NCBI RefSeq assembly: GCF_000725425.1
Contig: NZ_CP006019.1
Coordinates: forward strand, 1,710,480 to 1,774,479
Length of the DNA: 64,000 nt
Source: Palaeococcus pacificus DY20341
GTDB taxonomy: Archaea > Methanobacteriota_B > Thermococci > Thermococcales > Thermococcaceae
Direction of reading: 5' to 3'
Part shown: piece after piece, positions 19,468 through 27,954 of the stretch
Position numbering within the stretch: position 1 is the first letter of the stretch
How the letters are laid out: each line of letters starts with the position of its first letter
Made by a program: the position numbers and the translations under genes
Notes under the pieces: generated by a model
Database searches by the model: none
Seen by the model: the letters and a program-made list of their open reading frames with translations, nothing else
What the model was told of the DNA's origin: nothing

Positions 19468-21237
19468 ATGGAAGATTATTGGAAAGCCTGTGAGGAGATT
19501 GCAAAGGCCGTAATCACTGGTGAGATTGAGGATAGGAAAAAACTGAACACGCTTAAAATTAAGGTAGCGAGAAAGTATCATCTAAGCAAAATTCCCGCTA
19601 ATTCGGACATCCTTAGAGTAATGAGTAAGGAGGATAGAGAGCGCTTTAAAGACTTCCTCAAGAAGAAGCCCACCCGTACTATAAGCGGTGTAGCCGTTGT
19701 TGCAATGATGACGAAGCCCTTCCCATGCCCCCACGGACGTTGCATCTACTGCCCTGGCGGACCGAGCGAAGGCTCTCCCCAAAGCTACACTGGAAAAGAG
19801 CCCTCTGCCCTTAGAGCTGTCCAAAATGTTTATCACCCTTATTTAATCATGATGAACCGCCTAAAGCAGCTCTACGATATAGGGCACGACATAGACAAAG
19901 TTGAGGTAATCATTCAAGGAGGAACTTTCCCGGCTGTGGACTTGGACTATCAGGAGTGGTTCATAAAAGAGGCCTTCAAAGCCATGAACGACTTTCCGCA
20001 CTTCAGGGATATAGAGGGCCTCGAAGAAAAACTCCGACGCTGGATTATCCATAAAGACGAGAGAGTTTTTGAGAACAAGGCATTCAAAGAGGCGTGGGAA
20101 AAAACCCACAGAAAGCCCTACTATTATCTAGAGGAAGAGCAGCGCAAAAACGAGAGGGCAGCGGTTAGGATGGTCGGCCTAACGATAGAGACGAGGCCGG
20201 ACTGGGCATTTGAGAAGCACATAGACAGGATGCTTAAGCTCGGGACAACGAGGGTCGAGCTCGGTGTCCAAACGGTTTTCAACTTTATATACGAGCGCAC
20301 CAAAAGGGGCCACACCGTGGAAGACACCGTTAAGGCTACACAGCTCTTAAAGGACGCTGGCTTAAAGATAAACTACCACATGATGCCCGGTCTTCCGGGG
20401 AGCAACTTTGAGAGAGATTTAGAGTCATTTAGAATTATATTTGAGGATTCGAGGTTTAGGCCGGATATGCTCAAAGTTTACCCTACGCTGGTAACGAGTG
20501 ACACAACGCTCTATAAATGGTGGAAGCAAGGAGAATATGCCCCATATCACACGGAGGAGGCTATAGAACTGCTTGTCGAGGTCTACAAGTTCCTTCCCAA
20601 ATGGGTTCGCGTTATGAGGATTCAAAGGGACATCCCCGTTGGCTTAGTCGTTGATGGTGTTAAGCACTCCAACCTCGGCCAGCTCGTGTTTAATGAACTC
20701 GTGAAGCGCGGTATTAGGCCAAAGGAGATACGCTTTAGAGAAGTTGGCCATATAATGCAGAAGTTTGGAGTGGAGCCAGAGATTGAGCACATCAAACTCT
20801 TAAGAGAGGACTATGAGGCGAGTGAGGGTCATGAGATATTCTTAAGCTTCGAGGACGTTAAGAACGACATTTTGATAGGTTTCATTAGGGTTAGAATACC
20901 GAGTGAGAAAGCCCATAGGAAGGAAATTAACCGCGTTCCCTCCGCCATTGTTAGGGAGCTCCACGTTTATGGTCCCTTAGTGCCTATAGGGGGGAAGCCC
21001 AAGTATGAGTGGCAGCACCGCGGCTACGGAAAGGAGCTTTTAGCTGAGGCAGAGAGGATAGCGAGAGAGGAATTTGATGTCAAGAAGATGCTCATTATAA
21101 GCGGTGTCGGTGTTAGGAACTATTACAGGAAGTTCGGATATAGAAAAGACGGACCCTACGTGAGTAAAAGACTTGATAAGAAGGGTTACGCCAATTTTGG
21201 AAAGAGCGGGAGCTTTGATGCACACTTGAACACTTGA
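19468..21237 (+). CDS. elp3: Elp3-type tRNA U34 carboxymethyl-forming radical SAM/acetyltransferase
   Basis: A 589-residue single-chain Elp3. The radical SAM domain has the cluster motif CPHGRCIYCPGG with cysteines spaced C-x4-C-x2-C, followed by VIIQGGTFPAVDLDYQEWF and LTIETRPDW. Residues from about 450 to the end form a GNAT acetyltransferase domain (HRGYGKELLAEAERIAREE binds acetyl-CoA). Archaeal Elp3 acts alone to start 5-carboxymethyl modification of wobble uridine in tRNA. The ATG follows AAAGGTGAGAGAA; the longer frame overlaps the divergent Nif3 gene and is not homologous. Confidence 0.96.
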   Translation: MEDYWKACEEIAKAVITGEIEDRKKLNTLKIKVARKYHLSKIPANSDILRVMSKEDRERFKDFLKKKPTRTISGVAVVAMMTKPFPCPHGRCIYCPGGPSEGSPQSYTGKEPSALRAVQNVYHPYLIMMNRLKQLYDIGHDIDKVEVIIQGGTFPAVDLDYQEWFIKEAFKAMNDFPHFRDIEGLEEKLRRWIIHKDERVFENKAFKEAWEKTHRKPYYYLEEEQRKNERAAVRMVGLTIETRPDWAFEKHIDRMLKLGTTRVELGVQTVFNFIYERTKRGHTVEDTVKATQLLKDAGLKINYHMMPGLPGSNFERDLESFRIIFEDSRFRPDMLKVYPTLVTSDTTLYKWWKQGEYAPYHTEEAIELLVEVYKFLPKWVRVMRIQRDIPVGLVVDGVKHSNLGQLVFNELVKRGIRPKEIRFREVGHIMQKFGVEPEIEHIKLLREDYEASEGHEIFLSFEDVKNDILIGFIRVRIPSEKAHRKEINRVPSAIVRELHVYGPLVPIGGKPKYEWQHRGYGKELLAEAERIAREEFDVKKMLIISGVGVRNYYRKFGYRKDGPYVSKRLDKKGYANFGKSGSFDAHLNT

Positions 21238-21357
21238 CCTTCTATTCTTTCTTATCGCCATGTCGCTACTCGTTCAGCCAATCGAATTAATACTTCAAAA
21301 AGTTTTAAAAGTTAAAATGCTTTAATTTCTTGGATAAGCTTTAAGCGAGGGGGTAAA

Positions 21358-22515
21358 ATGAGGAAGCTCCAGCCAGAGAAGGGTTACCTCACCATAAAAG
21401 GCTTAGGCTCCTGGGTAACACACCTAATGGGCCCATACTTGACACTCTGGCTCAAGAACATAGGGCTTTCTTATACTCAAATAGGCCTTGCTCAATCAGT
21501 CTCATCATTTACCTCGTTCATAACGGACTTTCCCACCGGAGGTCTGGCGGATCGCTATGGAAGAAGGCTCAACTATGCCTTTGGACTGTTCCTATTTAGC
21601 ATAGGGTTGCTCATCATAGCGCTTTTCAAAAGCTTCACTCTCGTTTTGCTTGGCATGACGCTTGGCGGTCTTGGGCAGGCGTTTATGAGCGGTACTTTAG
21701 TGCCTTGGCTCTATGATTCCTTAGATGACAAAAGGAAAGCCTACAATGTCTTCAGCAAGATGAAAACTATAAACGGCATTTTAGGTGCTGTAGCTGGAGC
21801 GACAGCAAGTTTGCTTTCTAGATATTATTTAAACCTTCCATTAATCCTATCTGGTGCTTTTGGACTGCTAACAGCAGTCTTGGCTGTTCTCCTTCTCGAA
21901 GAGAACTATGGTCATCATGGAGATAAGGGCTATTGGGCAATATTAAAAGGCGGTGCAAAGCACATTTTGGAGAATAGAACCCTTCACCTCCTCTTAGCTT
22001 CAAGTCTGCTCCTGACTTTTTCGGCTCGCACATTCTTTATGTTCTGGATGCTGTTGGCTAAAAACATTGGCTTAAAAGGAGAATACCTCGGTTATGTCTA
22101 CACCCTATTGATACTTTCCACTTCGTTAGGCGGGGCAATATCAGTGAAGCTTTCAAAGATGATAGACTACAAAAAAGTGGCCGTCGCTGGCACTGTTGCT
22201 TTTGGGATAGTTTTGGCGCTAATGGGTTTTACCCATAGTATTTACCAGCTCTTAGTCCTCCTAGTTGCGATAGAAGTTGTAATGAGCGTTAGAGGACCCG
22301 CAATGCTCACATTAAGAAACGAGATAATACCCTCAGAAGGGCGCTCCACGATAACGTCAGCACTAAGCACCATAACGAGCCTCTTTGCAATGATCGCTAA
22401 CATTGCCGTAGGTGCCATAGCAGATGCAATGAGCTTGAAAACGCTCTATATCATTGCAGGATGCCTAGCTTTGGCGGCATCATTATTCATTGCAATGGCT
22501 ACAAAGAGAGCTTAG
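21358..22515 (+). CDS. MFS transporter
   Basis: A 385-residue polytopic protein with about 12 hydrophobic segments. The loop 2-3 signature GGLADRYGRRLNYAFGL is typical of the major facilitator superfamily, and SVRGPAMLTLRNEIIPSEGRSTITSALS is a second conserved cytoplasmic region. Substrate is unknown; the short length and lack of long loops resemble drug or sugar efflux members. GAGGGGGTAAA precedes the ATG, with a TATA-like AGTTTTAAAAG 50 bases upstream. Confidence 0.9.
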   Translation: MRKLQPEKGYLTIKGLGSWVTHLMGPYLTLWLKNIGLSYTQIGLAQSVSSFTSFITDFPTGGLADRYGRRLNYAFGLFLFSIGLLIIALFKSFTLVLLGMTLGGLGQAFMSGTLVPWLYDSLDDKRKAYNVFSKMKTINGILGAVAGATASLLSRYYLNLPLILSGAFGLLTAVLAVLLLEENYGHHGDKGYWAILKGGAKHILENRTLHLLLASSLLLTFSARTFFMFWMLLAKNIGLKGEYLGYVYTLLILSTSLGGAISVKLSKMIDYKKVAVAGTVAFGIVLALMGFTHSIYQLLVLLVAIEVVMSVRGPAMLTLRNEIIPSEGRSTITSALSTITSLFAMIANIAVGAIADAMSLKTLYIIAGCLALAASLFIAMATKRA

Positions 22516-22647
22516 CTCAATGCTGGAGTTAACGGCAACAACTTTAACTTTTTAACTGAGATTAAAATTCCTAATTAGCAAAGAAATTCATACCTCAAAA
22601 AGTTTAAAAGAAGGTTTCACTATACCTAAAAATAACCGGTGATAGAC

Positions 22648-23172
22648 ATGAAGCTTACTCAAGAACAGGAAATGCTTTTAAAAATCGTGCTCCCCCTCAT
22701 CATCCTATCTGCTGCCATCATAGGCGGCCTCTGGTACAGGATACTCTCACATCAGACCGTTCCCTATGACCTTGTGGCTCCCAAGGGAGCAATATATTTT
22801 GTAGGAAATGTGAGCCTTGGGGATTACACTCAAGAAAACGCCGTGGATTTACAAGGAATACTAGTTCTAAAGGGGAACACCCTCTTTGGAAAAGAAGTCG
22901 AAATAGGTGTACAGGAGGGCTGGTGCGTCGACTTGGTTGTTTGGGACGGAAAAAAGTATGAAGTCAAAGAAAAGTGTGCTAGCTCTGTTAAGCTCAGCAT
23001 GAATGCCTTTTACGTGACACAACACTATTACTGGTACATGGAACGCGGCTACCATTTAGTTCTCCACAAGAAAGATAGCTCTCCTATTGCGAAATATGAG
23101 CGTGTTTACATAAACACCACGGTTGAAGGTGAAACCAAAAAAGGTTCTTTAACACTAACATACAAGGAATAG
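22648..23172 (+). CDS. single-pass membrane protein of unknown function
   Basis: A 174-residue protein with one N-terminal hydrophobic segment (IVLPLIILSAAIIGGLWY, residues about 14-31) and an extracytoplasmic domain of about 140 residues rich in beta-strand character. Two cysteines (GWCVDLVV and KEKCASS) could form a disulfide outside the cell. I do not recognise the family. The ATG at 22648 follows CCGGTGATAGAC. It is the only gene between the MFS transporter and the cysteine-cluster protein and could share a transcript with either. Confidence 0.65.
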   Translation: MKLTQEQEMLLKIVLPLIILSAAIIGGLWYRILSHQTVPYDLVAPKGAIYFVGNVSLGDYTQENAVDLQGILVLKGNTLFGKEVEIGVQEGWCVDLVVWDGKKYEVKEKCASSVKLSMNAFYVTQHYYWYMERGYHLVLHKKDSSPIAKYERVYINTTVEGETKKGSLTLTYKE

Positions 23173-23214
23173 CTACACCTCTACTTTTTTAAGCTCTAAA
23201 AGAAAGTTTAAAAT

Positions 23215-23709
23215 ATGCGATTCAAACCCAAACCCCTAAAAAAAGATGTTCACTTTGAGTGCAAATTTTGTTTAGACTGCTGCCGAGGGCGCTTTATCTA
23301 TCTCACTCTATACGATATAAAGCGCATAGCCAAAAACGGGCACGATGTAGAAGATTTTATTATGCTCAGCATGGACAGTGGAAAAATACGGTTCGTGCTC
23401 TCCTATAGAGAATGGGACCTAGGATGCATTTTCCAAGATTTGGAGACCGGGAAATGTAAAATCCACGATTACAATCCCCTAGTATGCCAGCTTTACCCGT
23501 TCATGGTCTCTCATAAACCCTTAGGCATTGAAGGTGAAGAGGCATTTGAGTATAGAGGGGAAAAGCTCTGGCTCTACTACGATGAGAGCTGTCCTGGCGT
23601 TGGAGAAGGCGAAGAAATTATTAACATGAAAGAGATAGCCGCTTTAGGAGTTAAGTTCAAGGAAGAGCTCGATAAAACAGATTTAGAAGGGTTTAATAGT
23701 TTACTATAG
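23215..23709 (+). CDS. CxxCxxCC-type metal/iron-sulfur cluster protein (YkgJ family)
   Basis: A 164-residue protein with FECKFCLDCCRG (C-x2-C-x2-CC) near the N terminus and GCIFQDL, GKCKIHDYNPLVCQLYP further on. This is the pattern of the YkgJ family, whose members bind zinc or an iron-sulfur cluster; function is not established. The ATG at 23215 has no ribosome site but lies about 20 bases after AAGTTTAAAAT, suggesting a leaderless message. nip7 starts 10 nt after its stop with GGTGACCTAA, so the two are probably cotranscribed. Confidence 0.8.
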   Translation: MRFKPKPLKKDVHFECKFCLDCCRGRFIYLTLYDIKRIAKNGHDVEDFIMLSMDSGKIRFVLSYREWDLGCIFQDLETGKCKIHDYNPLVCQLYPFMVSHKPLGIEGEEAFEYRGEKLWLYYDESCPGVGEGEEIINMKEIAALGVKFKEELDKTDLEGFNSLL

Positions 23710-23718
23710 GTGACCTAA

Positions 23719-24219
23719 ATGGAGCTAAGGTATAGAAGGGCCTCATCATGGGAGTTTGATCTCATAATAAAGGAAGCTGAGAAGTACGGAAAGCTTAGGC
23801 ACGAATTTTTTGGAATAGTTGAGGGAAAGTTTAGGGATGTCTATGCCGTGAATGAAGAAGTTTGGAGGAAAATTGAATCATTGAAGATTAAGCCCCACTC
23901 TTTTGGGACTTTTGTAGGGACTATAAAAGTGGATAAAAACCTCGTTGAGAAGTTCTACCCAAATATAGAGTTCTTCTACTTCGTTGATATCGAGAAGAAC
24001 TATGCTATCTTAAAGCACCGCTCTGCGTTTAGATTTACGACTGGAAAAGGCATCCATAAAGAAGGTGTAAAAGAGTATAACTGGCAGGGAAGCAAAAAGC
24101 TCGTGATTCTAGATGAAAATGGAACCATATTAGGGTTAGGGCTTATCCAGCCTACCAAAAAACCCTTCATTAGGAACATAACCGATGTAGGGGAGTTCTT
24201 AAGGAGACACAAAAGTTAG
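23719..24219 (+). CDS. Nip7-like ribosome biogenesis protein with PUA domain
   Basis: A 166-residue protein whose N-terminal half ([20 protein letters not shown]) is the pre-PUA domain and whose C-terminal half, from about residue 95, is a PUA RNA-binding domain ([30 protein letters not shown]). Length and order match archaeal Nip7, a homologue of the eukaryotic 60S assembly factor that binds U-rich RNA. The gene sits 10 nt after the cysteine-cluster gene. Confidence 0.82.
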   Translation: MELRYRRASSWEFDLIIKEAEKYGKLRHEFFGIVEGKFRDVYAVNEEVWRKIESLKIKPHSFGTFVGTIKVDKNLVEKFYPNIEFFYFVDIEKNYAILKHRSAFRFTTGKGIHKEGVKEYNWQGSKKLVILDENGTILGLGLIQPTKKPFIRNITDVGEFLRRHKS

Positions 24220-24230
24220 GCAATTGCCGA

Positions 24231-24240
24231 AAGATTTATA
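24231..24240 (+). promoter_or_regulatory. promoter of the HTH regulator gene
   Basis: GAAAGATTTATATGC combines a BRE-like purine stretch with a TATA box about 27 bases before the ATG at 24265. There is no ribosome site, so the message is probably leaderless. Confidence 0.6.
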
Positions 24241-24264
24241 TGCATTTATTGCAAATACTAATTC

Positions 24265-24996
24265 ATGTTGGAAAAGGAGAAGGAAGCCCTAGCAAAAAGG
24301 ATTGCCGGAGAAATAACCCTCTCAGCAGACCCCGGGAAAACCATGAGAAAATGGAGAGAGATTTTTGGGGTTAGCCAAACTGAACTGGCCGATTATTTGG
24401 GTGTTTCTTCTTCAGTTATCAGCGATTATGAAGGTGGGAGAAGAAAGAGCCCAGGTGCTTCTACGATTAGGAAGTTTGTTGAAGCATTGATACACATAGA
24501 CGAAAAGAGGGGAGGAAATGTAATTAGGGCATTTAGCAAGACTATAGGAAGCGATCTGCCCACAGATGCTATTTTGGATATGAGAGAATTTGCCCTTCCA
24601 GTCACTATTAAAGAGCTCGTAGATGCCATAAAAGGGGAAATCGTAGCTAATCTTGACCTCATGGATAGAAAGCTCTACGGCTACACAGTTGTGGACAGCA
24701 TCCACGCCATTTTAGAGATGAGCAGCGAAGACTTCCTAAAGCTCTACGGCTGGACAACGGAGAGAGCTTTAATCTTCACAAAAGTCACCACCGGGAGGAG
24801 TCCAATGATAGCGATTAGAGTTCAAGGCATGAAGCCTGCCGTTGTAGTGCTCCACGGGGTTAAAAAGCTCGACGAGCTTGCCGTAAAGATATCCGAAAGG
24901 GAAAGAGTTCCCCTAATAGTTTCTCATATTGAAAACGAAGACGCACTCATAAGCTCCCTAAGGCGGCTTGTAGAAAAGAAGGAAAAAGAGGTTTAA
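24265..24996 (+). CDS. archaeal HTH transcription regulator (XRE-type)
   Basis: A 243-residue protein. Residues about 25-80 form a Cro/C1-type helix-turn-helix (REIFGVSQTELADYLGVSSSVISDYEGGRRKSPG). The remaining 160 residues, with LYGYTVVDSIHAILEMSSEDFLKLYGW and AIRVQGMKPAVVVLHG, form a conserved archaeal domain that may sense a ligand. Targets are unknown. It is transcribed from its own leaderless promoter and its last 4 nt overlap the convergent phosphopantothenate synthetase gene. Confidence 0.85.
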   Translation: MLEKEKEALAKRIAGEITLSADPGKTMRKWREIFGVSQTELADYLGVSSSVISDYEGGRRKSPGASTIRKFVEALIHIDEKRGGNVIRAFSKTIGSDLPTDAILDMREFALPVTIKELVDAIKGEIVANLDLMDRKLYGYTVVDSIHAILEMSSEDFLKLYGWTTERALIFTKVTTGRSPMIAIRVQGMKPAVVVLHGVKKLDELAVKISERERVPLIVSHIENEDALISSLRRLVEKKEKEV

Positions 24997-25781
24997 ATTT
25001 CCCTTCTTCTCCAAATTCCTTCTTTAGATAATGCATCCAGCCTGTTTCTCATGTGAATTAAAACATCACTCAAAGTTTTGGCATTGTCATAACCTTTCAC
25101 TATTGCCTCAAGCTCTTCTTTCGGCTTTCCTTTGAGCTCCTCCGCTATCTCTATCATTTTTGGATATGCCCTGACTATGTTGTCCACTATAGTGATGTCG
25201 GCCATCCTAGCACTCCTAGAAAGCGGATTGAGGTCAACAGTTATCACAAACTTGCCCATTGCAACTAATGCCTCCGTCCTGTCGCCGTCCTCTAAAGGAA
25301 CGACAATGACGTCGGCCTTCCAAATGCCCTCCTCATCAACTTTGCCTCTCTCGCTCTCGAGGTTTGGGATTCTCTTTGTGGGGTTTATTCCCAAAATTTC
25401 AACATCAGGATCAAACTCCCTCAGCGCCTTTTCAATAGCTTTAACCCTCTCCTCCGTGCGGTAGAAGAGGTTTATCTCAAGCTTAGCCCCAAGAGATTTG
25501 GCCAACTCTATGGTTTCTTTAGGGACTAAAGCGGCCACATTACCGTTGACGGAAACCACGGGATGTTCAGCTAAGAGGAGCTTTGCAACAGCCGTCCTCA
25601 TCGCTCTTTCAGCAGGCTCTATGGTTTTTTCACCTATGAGGTAGTCAAAGGCCTCCCCACGGCCGTGGGCAATAGTCCCTGCTTTTGCCAAAATACCCTT
25701 CTCCAAAGCTTCCTCTATTTTATGTCTGTAGTATAAGCTCCAATAGCGAGGATGGGACTTTGGAACTTTAAACTCTGCCAT
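24993..25781 (-). CDS. 4-phosphopantoate--beta-alanine ligase (phosphopantothenate synthetase)
   Basis: Joins 4-phosphopantoate and beta-alanine using ATP in the archaeal branch of coenzyme A synthesis. I recognise the 262-residue sequence as the DUF137 family (PKSHPRYWSLYYRHKIEEALEKG, VSVNGNVAAL, VPLEDGDRTEALVAMGK, TVDLNPLSRSARMADITIVDN). The start ATG lies 1 nt from the stop of the upstream surface-protein gene and uses GGTGGTAAA that lies within that gene's end, so its translation depends on that message or on an internal promoter not seen here. panE elsewhere in the window belongs to the same pathway. Confidence 0.94.
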   Translation of the reverse strand: MAEFKVPKSHPRYWSLYYRHKIEEALEKGILAKAGTIAHGRGEAFDYLIGEKTIEPAERAMRTAVAKLLLAEHPVVSVNGNVAALVPKETIELAKSLGAKLEINLFYRTEERVKAIEKALREFDPDVEILGINPTKRIPNLESERGKVDEEGIWKADVIVVPLEDGDRTEALVAMGKFVITVDLNPLSRSARMADITIVDNIVRAYPKMIEIAEELKGKPKEELEAIVKGYDNAKTLSDVLIHMRNRLDALSKEGIWRRREI

Positions 25782-25782
25782 T

Positions 25783-27330
25783 TTACCACCTCTTTTTCTT
25801 CAGTGTCGCTGGAATTAGAGTGAGGGTTAAAATTAGGGCGGGCCCACATATTCCTCCTTCCTCACTTGGAGTAGTTGTTGGCGTTGTCGTTGACTCTTGA
25901 GAGGTATAGACTGTAGTTGTTGTAACGGTTGTAGTGGTTGTTGTAGTCGTACTCAAAGGAGTTGAGGTAGTTGTAGTGGATGATGTTTCTGAGGGCGAGG
26001 TCGTGGTTGTTGTGGTCGTAGTGGTGGTTGAAGTCGTTTGAGTTGTGGTTGTAGTGGTAGGAGTTACGGTTGCTTCCTCCTTTTTTCCAAAAGTTATGAG
26101 CATTGCGTCACCTTTTATTGGGGCATTGATGTACCCTTCAACGTTTTTAACATATACTTTAACCGGTTTCACTGTAAATGACAGTGAAATAGGAGCTATA
26201 TCATTGTGAGAGACCTTGGAAAGGGTTATGTCAAGCTTCTTTGTTAGTGTTTCTTTAGTGACATCCGAAAAGTTCGGAATAGAGAACTCCACTGCGGAAG
26301 TCTCTGTGTAGCCAGCTATGTAAAGGACTCCATCCTCCAAGAAAGCGCTCATTGGTATGGTAACTCCACTGCTCACAAAAGTGCCCACCCACTCGAACTC
26401 ATCCTCATTGAATCTAGCTATGAACGTGTTGAAGCTCTTCATCTCAAAGTTGCCCCACTTTCCTACCGCTAAAATTTTCGAGTTGTTGAACAAAACAGCG
26501 TTTATGCTATCTCCAAAGCCAAGCCCAAATGATACTGCCCACTCTAGAGTCAAGTTTTTATCGAGCTTCATCAAAAAGGCATTCCCAAATCCTATGTTCT
26601 CAACGCTTCCAGAGAGATAAACAAAGCCATTGTTAATGGTCACGTACTCAACTTCATCTCTTCCAGGGTTTTCCCACTTTTCAGCGGAGATAAACTCCCC
26701 CGCCTTATCAAACATTACAATGTAAACGTCATCTCCATCCGAGCATGCTACATAGATAGAATCGCCCACGTCCAAAGCTTTAGCTTCAAAAAGGTTCTCT
26801 CCAAACTCTTTAATCCATATAAGATTGCCCTCCAAATCGAGCTTTGCCAAAAATGCTCTCTTGATGTTGCCCGTTGGCTTAGTATATCCTGCTATGTAAA
26901 TGGCATCATCAGCAATTTTTATAGCGTTTGCACCATCGTTGAACGCTCTTCCTATCGATTTGAAGTATATCACATCCCCATCAAGCGAGAGTTTTGCTAA
27001 GAAAGCATCTCCTTTTTCAAATACCGTATCTCCCATCTGGCCCACCACATAGATGTACCCATTGTAGAGAGCGGCATCCTTGGGCCATATAATCACATCA
27101 CCGTAAATAACCTTAGAGAATTCCTGAGCATCACCGGTTAAGTGCGTTAGAAATAGCCCCCTATATTCTGAAAAGCTCTCTGTTGGGCCGACTAAAATAG
27201 TAAAATCTTCCATTGGGAAAAGTGCTACAGCACCATCGTACCTCTCTCCTCCCCAAGAAGTGTAATCGACTTCATAAGCACTTGCAAAGGGCACTAAAAT
27301 TAGCATGAACAAAAGGGCTAGCCATCTCAT
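25783..27330 (-). CDS. exported beta-propeller-like surface protein with Thr-rich stalk and CGP-CTERM tail
   Basis: A 515-residue protein. Residues 1-18 are a signal peptide (MRWLALLFMLILVPFASA). Residues 20-385 contain repeats such as GNAFLMKLDKNLTLEWAVSFG and DAFLAKLSLDGDVIYFKSIG, which fit a beta-propeller. Residues about 420-490 are almost pure Thr/Ser, a likely glycosylated stalk. The end EEGGICGPALIL plus a hydrophobic stretch and KKKRW is the CGP-CTERM sorting signal of Thermococcales, where the tail is thought to be processed and replaced by an anchor. The start at 27330 is chosen for GGTGATGAGG; ATG 27336 is also possible. Ligand unknown. Confidence 0.85.
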   Translation of the reverse strand: MRWLALLFMLILVPFASAYEVDYTSWGGERYDGAVALFPMEDFTILVGPTESFSEYRGLFLTHLTGDAQEFSKVIYGDVIIWPKDAALYNGYIYVVGQMGDTVFEKGDAFLAKLSLDGDVIYFKSIGRAFNDGANAIKIADDAIYIAGYTKPTGNIKRAFLAKLDLEGNLIWIKEFGENLFEAKALDVGDSIYVACSDGDDVYIVMFDKAGEFISAEKWENPGRDEVEYVTINNGFVYLSGSVENIGFGNAFLMKLDKNLTLEWAVSFGLGFGDSINAVLFNNSKILAVGKWGNFEMKSFNTFIARFNEDEFEWVGTFVSSGVTIPMSAFLEDGVLYIAGYTETSAVEFSIPNFSDVTKETLTKKLDITLSKVSHNDIAPISLSFTVKPVKVYVKNVEGYINAPIKGDAMLITFGKKEEATVTPTTTTTTQTTSTTTTTTTTTTSPSETSSTTTTSTPLSTTTTTTTTVTTTTVYTSQESTTTPTTTPSEEGGICGPALILTLTLIPATLKKKRW

Positions 27331-27371
27331 CCTCATCACCAGAGATATTACTCGCTCAAACTAAATAAGGT

Positions 27372-27839
27372 TTACCAACCGCTTTTTCTGCTCCCAAAGA
27401 ATAAGTCTGAAAGCTTTGGAAGGTCTTCTACTCTAAATTCGTCGTAAAACTCTTTAGTTTGTTCAGGACTTAGTTTTTCAAGCTCATCCGGAACATCTTC
27501 GATGAGAGCGTACTCGAGATGATCTCCTTTTCTAGCTATCTCAAGAGTATAGATTTTCTTCTTTAAGCTCTGAGCCCTTTCAATTTCTCTAACAACGCCA
27601 GAAGTAAGCTTTCCAACTATGGCAATGGCAACGAACACATCTGACTCATCGATGAGGTGCTCCGTCGGCCTGAGCCCATACTTAGAGGGAACTATGATTT
27701 TACCCGGAGCTAAATGTTTTTCAATGATTCCAATGCAGTCCTTCTCAGTCTTCGTGTTGTATAAGAGGGTAGGCTCACTCATGTAAACAGTTATTCCTGC
27801 TTTCTCTTCCTCCTTTTTTCGCCTTAAAAAGCTAAACAT
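27372..27839 (-). CDS. uncharacterised protein, possibly nucleoside deoxyribosyltransferase-like
   Basis: A 155-residue protein. After a short basic start (MFSFLRRKKEEEKAG) it has VYMSEP, a stretch ESDVFVAIAIVGKLTSGVVREIERAQSLKKKIYTL, and an acidic helical tail. This strand pattern recalls nucleoside 2-deoxyribosyltransferase and TIR-like folds, but no catalytic residue can be fixed, so the label is tentative. ATG at 27839 follows GAGGTGATCATT; that ribosome site directly overlaps the end of a probable C/D guide RNA. The surface protein gene follows 41 nt downstream in the same direction. Confidence 0.6.
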   Translation of the reverse strand: MFSFLRRKKEEEKAGITVYMSEPTLLYNTKTEKDCIGIIEKHLAPGKIIVPSKYGLRPTEHLIDESDVFVAIAIVGKLTSGVVREIERAQSLKKKIYTLEIARKGDHLEYALIEDVPDELEKLSPEQTKEFYDEFRVEDLPKLSDLFFGSRKSGW

Positions 27840-27846
27840 AATGATC

Positions 27847-27904
27847 ACCTCAGGTGGGGATAAAACGTCTTCACCAGTCCGCTGGGATGACACTCATCAT
27901 CGGT
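27847..27904 (-). ncRNA. probable C/D box guide RNA
   Basis: On the minus strand: C box ATGATGA (27900-27894), 12-nt guide GTGTCATCCCAG, degenerate D' CGGA, 3-nt spacer, C'-like GTGAAGA (27874-27868), 14-nt guide, D box CTGA (27853-27850). ACC before the C box can pair with GGT after the D box. The outer boxes and the C-D' spacing are canonical; D', C' and the second spacing are not perfect, which lowers confidence. A TATA-like element centred at 27932 predicts a start near 27906, matching the RNA 5' end. Confidence 0.6.
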
Positions 27905-27926
27905 CACTATGAAGTAGGGAAAACAT

Positions 27927-27940
27927 CTTAAAAACTTAAG
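27927..27940. promoter_or_regulatory. shared symmetric TATA element for divergent transcription
   Basis: CTTAAAAACTTAAG can be read as a TATA box on both strands. To the right it lies about 23 bases before the ATG at 27955 (leaderless); to the left it lies about 27 bases before the 5' end of the probable guide RNA. Confidence 0.5.
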
Positions 27941-27954
27941 CCCAATACTATTTT

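Noticed and set aside
25920-26075. Repetitive GTAGTTGTAGTGG-like DNA, looked at as a possible repeat array
   Set aside because: It is the coding sequence of the Thr-rich stalk of the CGP-CTERM protein, read on the other strand; there are no spacers as in CRISPR.
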